From the NCBI GenBank assembly GCA_029532415.1, contig JAQOTA010000061.1, positions 248,001-312,000 on the forward strand: a stretch of 64,000 nucleotides of DNA, read 5' to 3'. A program made the position numbers and the translations under genes. Under the pieces are notes generated by a model. The model did not search any database, had not been told where the DNA came from, and saw nothing but the letters and a program-made list of their open reading frames with translations. The stretch comes from Marasmius tenuissimus. Lineage: Eukaryota > Basidiomycota > Agaricomycetes > Agaricales > Marasmiaceae. Of the stretch, positions 34,019 to 44,675 are shown piece by piece. Position 1 is the stretch's first letter. The number at the start of each line of letters is the position of its first letter.

Positions 34019-37000
34019 ATGCCCCCAAAGGGTCAGCAGAACAAGGGCAAGGCCAAAGCTAAACCCAAAGCCAAACCCAAAGAAGTCAGCAAAGCAGCAC
34101 AATCTGGTCCCGTGCATCGGTTCACGCGGCAGCAGCAACAAATCTCTGGTAGGTTGTCCGTGCCTTTCAAGCGTTTAGCTCTGACTCTCGCCGAAGATCC
34201 TGAAGACATAGAAGATGACCCTCCTCAAGCCGTGGCGGGTTCGTTCTCTTACAGATGACTTTCAATTGATAGGAACAACTCACCTTTGTTGGGTTAGGTC
34301 CGTCTCAACCCTGTCCTTGTCTAAGAAAGCCTGGTCAGCCTGTTAACACCGTGCCAGCCGCTGAAGAACCTTCTTGCATTCAAAGCGAGCGAGGGGATGG
34401 TCGAGACTTTGAGCCTCGGGGAGTGAATCGTTCACAGGTCCCTGCACTCGATGAAGGTATGTGACGGATTCGATCCATCAATGTTTAACACTTTTCGGGA
34501 CTCGTACTCATCTTATCTGGCAGATTCAACTCTTCCCGAAGCCGTCCCCCTTGCAAGAACTTCGAAAGGTCTGTTTTATTGTCCTGAATCCTCATCCCTC
34601 GTCATTAGCTCATCTTGTTGCAGTTCCAACTAGTCAGCCCCCTTCTTGTGCAGGCTCTCGACCGCCCTCTCGTGCCAGCTCTCGACCACCCTCCCGTGCC
34701 AGCTCTCGCCAGCCTTCCCGAGAAATCAGTAAGCCTCTCTCTCTATCTCGATATGTCCTTCATGTTGAGCACTTGTTAGGTGAGAGTCTTGCTTCTCTTT
34801 GTCTCGGTGGCCCGAAAGAACACCACAAAATATCCCGTCGAGGAGGTCAAGGTGCGTCCTAACCTTCCCAATCCTTATGCCTGGTCAAATGTTCATCCTG
34901 TTTCAGTGCCAACTACTTGACCCCCTTCTCGTGCCTCCTCTCATCGTTCGCAGAGTATTGGTGAGTTTCTCTCTGTTGCGGTACGTCTTTGTACTCAATG
35001 CTTACTGGTAGGCGTCTTCGATCCCGATGAAATTGCCTACGAGAGCACCGCCTCTCATGAATATCACTGGGCTGAAAGTGACCGTGAACTCTGGGATGGC
35101 TTCAACCCCCCTGGTGATGAAGAAGACGAGGGTGATGATGCCCACAGCTTCAACCATGGTCGAAGTCAGTCAAGAGCCTCTCATTGGGATGACTTCGCCG
35201 AACAGGGTCGAACCTGAACTCGAAGTCGGGACCACAGCTCTGCTGATAGCCGACATGAAACCGGTAGTGATCTTGACAATGAGGAGGAGGACGATGGCGA
35301 GCACAATGGTAGGGATGACGGTGAGAATGATGGTGAGAATGATGGTGAGGCTGATGGTGAGGACGACAATGAGGACGACGTTGCACCTGGAGCTGATGGT
35401 GTCAAGAGTCCGGTACATCAAGCAAAATCTCAATGATATATAACTTCTATGTACTCAGGAACTTGTTGCTTACAGCGACCCGGAGATCGACGCGAGTGAC
35501 TTCTCCAGCAAAATCCCGGTATCCCACAACAATCATCGGTATCGACGCTCCCCAACAAAAAAAAAGAAAGGAGAAGAAAGGAAAGGAGAAGGGTTCGTTC
35601 ACTTTGTTTTCACTTAATGCTTCATGAACTTACCCTCGAGGCTAGCTGCACCTAGAGCTCAACTGCAGGTGATCGACAACTTCTCCACACCAAAACCTCG
35701 TCGGACAACCCTCAGCAGAAGGACTGTTCCGGGTAAGCTTCCCCTGATTATAAACACCGTAGTATTACTAACACTCCCTCAGGCGTTGGGTTCAACACCG
35801 AGTCGGAGGACGAGCTAGTGAGAGACATTAGAGAGTTTGAGGTAATGGGGCAGTTCCTAGACCAGGGCGATCAGGAAGCAACACCTTGTCCTTCCGCTTC
35901 GGGTTCTCGTTCTCACAACCTTCAAGGCCGACGGAACCTGCCGACTGCAACCCGATCAAGAGAGGAGGAGTTCTCCCCTATGTCTGACGACGACACCGAC
36001 AGACGAGTTCGGACCACTACTACAGCGGGCAGAAGAACCACGGGAGGTGCGAGAGCCAGACTATCGCAAGCTCCCCTTCGTACTCCTGTTCGTCGTGTCG
36101 GCAGGGCACGGCTTCCGAACCTCCCTCCGAAGCGAGTTGTTGGGTCCCGACTGGCCAAAGAAGACTCTCAGAAGGCAAAAGATGTCCACACCTTTTTCAT
36201 GCCAGATCCCGCGAACGCAGAGAAACGTATCTGCAAATTTTGTTTGTAAGTGCCCTATCTTAGGCTAGTAAAGTCTTTATAACTGAGTACTTTTTCAAGG
36301 AGCAAGTAGAAGCGGGCGAGATATCCACACCTGTCTCGTATTGGGTATCAACAGCAACAGGATCCGTTTGAAAGCACCTTGCAAAACACTTGCCAGCCTG
36401 GGTCAAGGCTTGCAACCGAATGAAGATCAAGATCATTGGTCCGGAGGGCAAGAGAGCAGAGGAATACCGCAAGTCAAACAACCTACCACTGACGGGGCCC
36501 TGCGGGAGGACTTCTCAAATAGGCTGCTCCTGGACTACATTATGGAGCTTATTGTAGCGGAAGACTTGGTAAGTTGTGTTCAGTCCCCTTGTAATGCGTT
36601 GTCTGACGTCCTATTCTTCAGCCTATACGCCTTGTCAACTTGGAGTTCTTTCGCAAGGTCGTACTTCTCCTTCGCGAGTCTCTGGACAACAAGGATATAG
36701 TCCACCGAACAACCCTTCACACTATATCATGGAAATGTGGCTTATGTATATGCACAAGATCAAGGATGATCTCAAGGTCCGTATGTCTATTCATAACTTG
36801 TATATTTCAAGCTGACTGTTGCCCCAGAATGCACTTGGGACCGTATCGTTCATAACTGATGGATGGTCGGATACGACGATCTTTCCCTTCATCGCTGTTA
36901 TGGCCCATTGGGTCGAGCGCGAGAGCAACAGCCCAGACGCTGGCCTCAGAATGAGGGCAGCGGTCATCAGTTTCTATGGGCTCCCCATTAGCCACACTGG

Positions 37001-38912
37001 CGCACACCTAGCCCACGCCTTGGCAAACATTCTTGAACGAGTTGAAGTAATAGACAACGTATGTCGTCCCTTCTAAGTTCTACGTCTTTCAGACATTCCT
37101 GACGCTTTCACAGATCGGCTATATCACCCTGGACAATGCTTCCAATAATAATGTTATGTTGAAGGATCTGGAAACTATTGTTGGCTGGTGCAGGTTCAAT
37201 GCAAAGGAAAATCACATCCGGTAAGTCCCAGACTCCGATCTCTCTGCTCACAGCTGGTAGTTGGCTATTGCTCACCATTGTTCGTAGATGCTTCCCTCAT
37301 GTGATGAACCTTGGGTGCCATGCAGTGGTGGAGACAGCGAATAGGTTCCAGCTGAACCAAATATACACGAACGACGACGAGCTGGATGAGTTAGTGACAG
37401 AGGGTCTCATTACGCGCTGTCGAACGTTGATTCGTCAGGTATGTACTTGCATCCCGAGTCCTGAGAAATTTTCGAAATAATCATATTGTTGGAGGTTCGG
37501 AGTTCTTCTACGTGATTGGTGGACTTCGCAGCCATGGTCCTGAAGGAGCTTTCGAAGCCCCTACAGCTTCTTCGGGATGTTAAGAACCACTGGTTGTTCA
37601 CCTACTTGATGTTGAAGAGACTTGTATACCTGAAGGATATACGTGATTCCGCTGGCCTCCACTTAGTTAAACCTCTGATCTTTGCCTCATAATACAGGTG
37701 GTTGACGATTTCACATGGAAACACAGCATCTAGGAATTACACGAAGCAGATTGGGCTGTCATCGATGATCTTATACTAATCCTCGAGGTCCGTGATGTCC
37801 ATTTATCCATTCTCCAGCGCTCATTATACCCCCAGATACCCCACAAATTTCAGCAAAAGCTGAGTAGTGAACTCACTCCAACTCTCAGCAGGGTTCTCCC
37901 CTCGTTTGAGGCAGTGATCTTGGACTGGCAAGAGCTCGATGAGGAATTGGAACATCTTTGGGATACGGGAATAATTCAAGCTGGGATTGATAAACTCCGG
38001 GACTATCAGGAGATCGCTGAGGAGGTCGCCGTTTACTCTCTAGCCATGAGTGGGTCATTACATTTCTTTTGAATCAGTCCAGAGGCTTGACAACAAACCT
38101 TCCACAGTCATCAACCCCAAGATCAAGCTCAAGTGGCATGAGCAATCACGTGGTGAAGGAGCGGTGGAACGAGCCACCGAGTTATTCGTTCAGGCAGTTG
38201 CAGTATGCTCGATCTTTTACGAATAATTGCTTGGTCTTCATGAGTTGCTTCCAGAAAAAGGCCCTTCCCTCACAGGCAAACGAATCTAACACCAACAGGC
38301 CGACCGAAGACGAAGATGAAGAAGATGAAGATGATGAAGAAGAGGATGAAGAAGAAGAAGACGAAGGTATGGGGAATGGATGGATTGATGAGACTAAAGA
38401 GGGGCACTCGACGCTCGTCGGCTCCCACTGCTTGGCAGGAAGCACTCTCGTATCTGGCAGATGTGGACGGGGCGCTTGACACTTATCCCGATACCTTGTC
38501 CTTCTGGCAGGTGTGTAGTGCTCTCTGCGTGTTGTGCTGTCCTCATCTCTGCATTCAGGGTAATGGCAGACGGTGGCCACGGGTTGTTCAAGTTGTCTAC
38601 GACGTATTACCTGCCTGTGGCTCCTCCGTGCCTTGTGAACGCTTATTCTCATCAGCGAAGCTCACCAAGACCGACCTCCGCAACTGAATGTCTCCTCAGT
38701 TGATGGAGGCCTGTCAAATACTCAAATATGGCTTTAAGCACGAGGATGGACTCAACTTCACCAGCCACTTGAAGGACAAGGCGATGCTTCAGGAGATGCA
38801 GATGCTGAATTTGAAGGACGATGAGATGCCCAAAGACATCTCCGCCAAAGACTATATCTCAAGGTTCCACCCTCTTGGCGAGAGGCCTCAGAGGCCTCAG
38901 GCATCGGAGTAG
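34019..38912 (+). pseudogene. hAT-family transposase gene, decayed
   Basis: ATG at 34019 opens a Lys/Pro-rich basic start. Low-complexity exons follow: PPSRASSR repeats at 34655-34712 and acidic NDGE repeats near 35300-35390. A BED-type zinc finger begins at about 36178 (DVHTFFMPDPAN, RICKFC, intron, then a CxH part). The catalytic domain includes LREDFSNRLLLDYIMELIVAEDL, HRTTLH, then IMEMWLMYMHKIKDDLK, NALGTVSFITDGWSD (first Asp), YITLDNASNN (second Asp) and CFPHVMNLGCHAVVE. The dimerisation domain has VYDVLPACGSSVPCERLFSSAKLT near 38590-38680. Damage: a frameshift after HRTTLH near 36725 and a TGA at 38685-38687 directly before MSPQLMEA, where a CGA Arg codon is expected. Short introns throughout. 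Terminal inverted repeats were not found. It cannot encode a whole transposase. Confidence 0.8.
34655..34712 (+). repeat. 24-bp coding repeat (PPSRASSR units)
   Basis: Three units of CTCTCGACC.CCCTCCCGTG type inside the hAT leader exons. Confidence 0.7.
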
Positions 38913-39101
38913 CTGTTTTTTCTATATATTCTTGTCTGAACTCTTTCTTGTTGTACGCCTTACTTGGCCGCCGGCGTTCTCCCTAGTAGATAAGTTCTTA
39001 TGACCTCGCTGGCGCTTATCATCTTGAAAACTTTCTTGAACGCTCTCAACCTTACCTACCATAGCCTGTACTCGCATTCGGTCGTCGAATACAATCTGCT
39101 A

Positions 39102-39186
39102 TGACTCCCAAACCCCTCACTCTCGAACAACTGCCATTGTTCCTACGCTCCAGAACATGGCAAGTCCTGTCGATCTCGACTGTCGG
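39102..39186 (+). pseudogene. Possible orphan first exon
   Basis: ATG followed by MTPKPLTLEQLPLFLRSRTW, then a GTAAGA donor. No downstream exon found. Likely a fragment. Confidence 0.25.
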
Positions 39187-39359
39187 TAAGATCTCAAAAC
39201 CATTACCCTGATTGCGCGTAATGCAGAGTACAATCTCGAGATTGGTTAGACGTTCCTGGGGTTTTAATCACTGTGATGCTCAGCGTAGATATTAGAAGGT
39301 AGATCCCGAAGTGAAGGTTAAACGATTGTGATTCCCTCCCGAGTCCTGATAATAAGTAA

Positions 39360-39790
39360 TTGTTGAGGTGAAGTATCACGAAAATAACTCAAGATCCCGG
39401 CAAACATGTATTCAGTGTAACTTCGGGCTAATCGGATGGTCGCAGCTACTTTAGATGGTTCCCAATCGATATTATTGTTCTACATACGCAATACATGATA
39501 CAGCACACATTAGTCCTTCTCTCTTGTGCCCTTACGAGTCGACGTTATACGGAGATTTAGAGGAGGCACTTGTAGCCAACAACCTAGGATATTAGACACT
39601 AAGAATGAATAAGGGCGCTATATTCGGGAGTTACCGTGATATGGTCCGAGGTGTCCAGGGTGACACGTAATGGTGTGACAGTCAGTAACGGGTGCTTGTA
39701 GGTCCAAGGTTTGTCTGGGAAGAGAATTGCTGGGCGCTTATATATCCACCTTCCCCCCTCCTTTAATCCGTCTTTGCCCTCGAGAACTAG
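39360..39790. repeat. Promoter-proximal block copied at 48430-49080
   Basis: Shared words in order: ATACGCAATACAT, CACATTAGTC, GGCGCTAT, GGGTCCTTGTAG/GGTGCTTGTAG, TCCAAGGTTTGT and TGGGA. Here a CTTATATATCC box follows at about 39737-39747 and a gene starts at 39899; at 48-49 kb the block has no gene behind it. Confidence 0.55.
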
Positions 39791-39898
39791 TTGAGCTGAG
39801 TGCCATGTGGTGAATTTCCATTTTCACTGAGTTCTTTGTCATGGATTTGCTTATCTTTGGCATGAACCAGTGGTTCGGGCGCTTATTGAACTTCAACA

Positions 39899-42817
39899 AT
39901 GACAACCACCATATCCAGCGACGATGACTACCAACCCTCCGAAAAGGATACTCAAGTGCTTGCAGAAGATACAGAATCATACCCTACCCATCCAATGTTC
40001 GTCCAAGGCTCAAGTAACGCGTCCTTAGACATCATATCAGCACTCAATCCTCCGAAAAACATGGTTTTGGGTTCCCTGTTGACGATGGAGCAATGGCACG
40101 GCATGATCAGCCAGCTGTTGATAGATGCGCATGCTAGGGCTGAGCAGATGCTGGAGAGACTTTACGGCGAACAGCCGCATCGTCATCCTCGTGACACTGT
40201 TGAAGAACGTTCATGGAGTTTGGCGATCGAGCAAGCATTGAACGCTATTCAATTTTGCTTGATGCGGGCTCCTGCATCTTTTCATCCTGCTACCCATCTC
40301 TCTCATGCTGCGGTTCATGACCTGTCTTGGCTATACGTTTGTGCTGTTGTAGGTGCGTACTTCCCATCCCAATTTTCTAAAGATTTGTTAACTGAGGCGT
40401 TCCGCAGAGGGTAAACAAGACCTGGACTATGGCAAAGAGTGTATGCATGAAACCTTCCATCCATTCCTTCCAAATCGACCTCCTATAATTGAACTCTTGA
40501 GGATGGATCCCGAGCACTTGCCTCGTTCGAGTTTGGACCGAACGTCGAAGATATCAAAGCTCTCAATATGATGAAGACGGGCGGTACTGCAGGTCTGATT
40601 CCGGAGTTCAAACTGGATGCTGCAGATCCCGGAGGCTCTTGGGACATGGCCATCGAATTAAATAGCGAGGATGAGAAGGACGTCAATAGTCCGCAGAATT
40701 CGTTGGTTCCTGGTACGTGTACGTTATGATCATCTCGACTTCGCTCGAGGCTTGAACTCTAACTATGAATTCCCCAACTGTAGGGGTGGCTCGTCCTCGG
40801 AAGCAAGCCAAGCAGCGACCAAAGAAAGTCAACTTGTCTGAAAATCCCTTTGATTCGGTTTTCCTGAAGCCGGAAGAGGTCCCGATAGGCCTGGAGTATC
40901 CCCCTCACCCAAATATTCCTCTAGGTGAGTCTACTCTAGTCTCTACCGGGGAGAGTTTACCGCTACTTATTCCACTACTAACATTGCCTTATTTTTCAGC
41001 CTGTCAGTACTATCATGATCTGGAACAAGGGGATTTCCTGTCGATAGGTTTTGCAACTTGTGCTCACCGCCGATTCTTCGATCTTTTTGCTTCCTCAAAT
41101 AGGGAAATTGATCTCCGGGCGATGTGGTGGTATTGGTTCCGTCGTTCTTTCTTTGGTTGTGTAAGCCGTGTTTCTCTCATCTTTGTGAGCGATTCTAACA
41201 ACATATTCTATAGAACGACTCAAATTGCTTCGGTTGCATGAAGCGCGGTGTCCCTTGCCTTCCGGATGTCCATAAGAATAACGAAGGAAAGGATGTGATC
41301 ACGAAAGCAACCTGCAAGGAATGCTCCTCTCATTGCGAGCCTTGCTCGAATCGTCTTCACATTGCATGCAGACTGGGGGCCGAGTGGTCGCTGCCATTCT
41401 ACCCGCTGAATGAGCAAGATGTATGGAATCTAGCAATGGTACGTATCCTAACCTTTTTTTGACAAAGTCTATATTTATTTCTCTACGAAGCACTGGGGAT
41501 TTATCGAGTATAACCGTTCAAAGCACATGTATCACGGAGTACTGAACAAGAACAACAAGGCGCGTTTGGAGTCGATGCTGGATGAGCCAATTGTTGGGAA
41601 TGCGGATGAGTTTCTGGCTCAGCAGACGAAAGATGAGGCGGCATGATATGGGCTAAAGAAGATCAAGTACTGGACTCGCGAATTCGCTGAAGGCCGTGTT
41701 AATCGGTACGTTTGCCTGTCGGGTGGATATTCTGAGGAGAAGAAGAAGTCTCAGGCGGAAAAAAAGCCGCGTCAGGCGAGGAAGGCGGTGAATGAGTCGA
41801 AACCGGGACCATCTTCTGGGGGAAAGGGTGGTGAACCGAGTCGGATTCAACCAACACACCAATCCCCTGGGAAGTCGAGGCACCTGGGACCTACCTTTCC
41901 ACCTCGTCGGAGTCCTTCGGTTGATGGTAGTAAGGCAGGACCATCGACTACCAGACCTAGAACACGACAGAAATCTCGCAGGCCTCTGAAAGTCAAATCA
42001 CCCACAGTTGATGCACCATCTTCCTCAAAAGTCACTGTTAGGATCCCTCCCCTACCGGCTAACGTTCGCACTGTTGCTCCTCTACCTTGAATGGCCGATT
42101 CATTTCTGATTTTCTTGGCCTATTCAGACAACTGGTCGAGGAGCGCACCCGCTCATTCCTAACCTATTCGAACATGCAGTTCGAGCTGGCCGACATTCCT
42201 CATCTCATCCATGTCGCGGAACATGGAGTTGCAGCTTCTGCTGGTCCGGTACTCAACATCATTCTCGGGATGGCCAATCAGCAGGTTATCAATGTGCAGC
42301 GGATTACGGACGAAGTCACACGATATGAAACAAACTTTGAGCGCGTTCCTCGTCCTCATGGTCCACTCGAACCTCCCATGACTTCTCAAAACGAAGGCTA
42401 TTCGCCCGAATGTGCTATGCAAGAGGTTGCAAGCCTTAGCAATGTTATGGGTACCTTCGCTCAGAGGGCCCGGAATTCCTACAAGAGTGTGATGGGTGAA
42501 ACTAGTCGTCAGAGCGGCAGAAACTTCCTTCAAGAATATGGAAGTACATTACAGCACGCCCTTCGTTAGGACAGCGATGCTATCTCCAGGAAGCTGGGGT
42601 ATGTATTTTCGATTGCCCTTCTTCGTGATCTATGATCTATCATGATTCATCTGACAGTTGACTTCCTTGTCCATTTCTAGTTCCCAGAATGATCCGCGAC
42701 TCCGAAGGGTTGGTGGATGATGCGTTGCTGAACAGCTACAGATCTACAGAAGGTTCGAATAAGCGCAAGGATCGGGATGGAGACGACGAGAATGTCGAGG
42801 GACCCAGGAAAAAGTAG
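39899..42817 (+). pseudogene. Cysteine-cluster protein gene of unknown family, decayed
   Basis: Starts MTTTISSDDDY and continues through about eight short-intron exons. Segments seen: QWHGMISQLLIDAHARAEQML, GLIPEFKLDAADPGGSWDM, LSENPFDSVFLKPEEVPIGL, MWWYWFRRSFFGC, then a cluster NCFGCMKRGVPC ... TCKECSSHCEPCSNRLHIAC (C-x2-C-x6-C and C-x2-C-x3-C-x2-C), a Ser/Pro/Arg-rich linker, a helical domain (42120-42569) and a basic end RKDRDGDDENVEGPRKK. The first triplet resembles half of a Zn2Cys6 finger; zinc binding is inferred. Damage: frameshift near 40495, TGA at 41644-41646 and TAG at 42567-42569. Whole-gene order is still clear, so loss was recent. Confidence 0.55.
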
Positions 42818-43029
42818 CAAGTAGGTAACCCGAGACTGGTCAGTGGTCACTGTATACGTCCGTCATTAAATGTATATGTACCCCATAATCCTCTATAAAG
42901 ATCGAGAGACCGAAACAGTTGTATTCAAATTTCATTCAATTTTATTGTGATAGTTTTGAAGTTTGGGGAAACCGATAGTGAGACCTCAGACGGCTAGGCA
43001 AGGAGAAGGGGACTAAATTGCATGCCAAC

Positions 43030-43127
43030 AGCAGACTTACGGTTGATTGAAACGTTGATGATGGGAATCGGGATGTGAATGAGAAAGTACCGCGTTGCCC
43101 CTGCCGTCGAAACTATTTATTGGACGG
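43030..43127. repeat. Direct repeat left of the tRNA gene
   Basis: About 95 bp repeated at 43322-43417 (GCAGACTTACGGTTGATTG ... ACTATTTATTGGACGGG), about 90% alike with a 9-bp and a 5-bp length difference. Together they bracket the tRNA. Confidence 0.8.
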
Positions 43128-43172
43128 GATATAGGAAGTGGGTATATAGCCAATACGGTTATGTAGGTATGA

Positions 43173-43270
43173 GCAACTATGGTGTAGTGGTTAGCACAGC
43201 ATGGCAATATTACACTCGGAGTTTCGGAGCATGTAGTCATGCAGGCTCAGGTTCGAATCCCGATAGTTGC
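43173..43270 (+). tRNA. tRNA gene, intron-bearing or altered, isotype uncertain
   Basis: Acceptor GCAACTA pairs with TAGTTGC, D stem GTGT with GCAC, anticodon stem GCATG with CATGC, T stem TCAGG with CCCGA (one mismatch). A box TGGTGTAGTGG and B box GGTTCGAATCC are perfect, and a TTTTTT terminator follows at 43291. Between the two halves of the anticodon stem are 34 nt instead of 7, so about 27 nt would be intron. The canonical U33 is missing in the simplest folding (AAT would be the anticodon), so the isotype is not assigned and a tRNA pseudogene is possible. Confidence 0.65.
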
Positions 43271-43321
43271 ACTGTATTCCCACTTGCCATTTTTTCACTT
43301 ATTCAAGTCTCAACCAAAAAG

Positions 43322-43417
43322 CAGACTTATGGTTGATTGAAACGTCGATGATGGGATGTGAATGAGAAAGTACCACTGCCCGCGTTGCCCCTGCCATTGA
43401 AACTATTTATTGGATGG
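43322..43417. repeat. Direct repeat right of the tRNA gene
   Basis: Partner of 43030-43127. Confidence 0.8.
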
Positions 43418-43802
43418 GAAGGATGTCAATGGTCACTGGTGAGGAGATGATCGCGAACAAGTAAGGGAGATGCATGTAGGAATTGTGTTACAGCGTTCTG
43501 AGCTCCGAGCGACCTGTATATTAGGAGGGAATGATTGATCGTGTCCATGTCCATTGTCACATTGATGGTGTGAGACTTGAGCTTCAGTTTCTCATGAGTC
43601 GTAAATCTCGAAATCATCATATCACCCTTCTAAGTTCTAAGTTCCGAGTCCCGAGTCTCGACTGATCTTATAGTCTTAGTTCGACATGCTTGTCCTTTGT
43701 GAATGTGGTGATGAAGATACTGGATGGTTCTCCGGGATCCAGAGTCTAGTTCTCATCATCTTTCGGAATCGGGATGGTAAGTCAGCAGTGTTCAAGTCCA
43801 TG

Positions 43803-44015
43803 AGCAATAATACGTACCTGATCAAGATTGTATCCCGATTCCCGTAGTGATAGGACCCTTGATTCAACCTAGATATAGGCTGTTAGTTGCGAGTGCGACT
43901 CGCGACTCGCACAGGTACAATGGTTAGAATATCTAGATTGATACAAGGGCCCTACCGCTATGGGAATCGGGATACAATCTTGATCAGGTACGTATTATTG
44001 CTCATTGCTCACTTG
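43803..44015. repeat. Long near-perfect inverted repeat (two arms of about 85 bp)
   Basis: The left arm reads GAGCAATAATACGTACCTGA ... CCTAGATAT; the right arm is its inverse ending GTACGTATTATTGCTC. The loop contains CGAGTGCGACTCGCGACTCG. No TA or other duplication is obvious. Confidence 0.75.
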
Positions 44016-44397
44016 AGACGGGACTCGGGAGATGAACTAACTATATCACAGTCACTTGAGCTCTAGATGAACCCTTCAACGGACTCAGTAGAAGTCGATC
44101 CGTGAATGAAATTGCCGAATCCCGATTCACTCACCTCACCGGACTCTATCTGTCAGTCAAAAAATGAAGGTACCTCGAGGCTCGGGAGTTGGAGTAACGC
44201 GCTCTCTGGAGCTCCGCCTGTAACCAGCTCCCAGGATGATGTCTACAAGTTGACCGTTGGCCACGTTATCTTCGCGTGACGGCGGATGCGCGGCAAGAAA
44301 GTCGATACACTGATTTCCCACAGGTAGCGTGCACCTCATAGTAGCCTTAAAAACCCGGCACGACGAGGATCATCATCTCAACGCCCCAATTCCAACA

Positions 44398-44675
44398 TGT
44401 CCTCAGTAACTCCTTGTACGTTCATGATCCCAAGTCCCCACTGATTGCTCATTGCTGACAATCTGCAACAATTCATAGCATTCAACTCAATGCCTCATCA
44501 ACCCATTGGCAGCGCTCAAGAAGTTAGAAGATTCCTCAAACCGGATCCCGCTGACACTACTCAACATATTTGTGTCTTTTGCCTGTAAGTCTTCTCATTC
44601 ACACTCTTCACTCTTTCGGGATCTCATCTGACCACTGCTATCCAGCGTCATGCAACACCAAGGACAATCCGATGC
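44398..44675 (+). pseudogene. hAT transposase fragment: BED zinc finger only
   Basis: Short exon MSSVTP with a GTACGT donor, then an exon with EVRRFLKPDPADTTQHICVFC, parallel to DVHTFFMPDPANAEKRICKFC in the hAT gene at 36178-36246, and a third exon beginning RHATPRTIR, the His half of the finger. The gene stops where the long LTR begins, so the rest was displaced or lost. Confidence 0.6.

Noticed and set aside
35150..35433. His-rich or Ser-rich minus-strand proteins
   Set aside because: They are antisense to the GATGGTGAG-type acidic repeat in the hAT leader.
38182..38652. Minus-strand 156-codon Ser-rich protein
   Set aside because: It is the shadow of the acidic GAAGAT repeat of the hAT gene on the plus strand.
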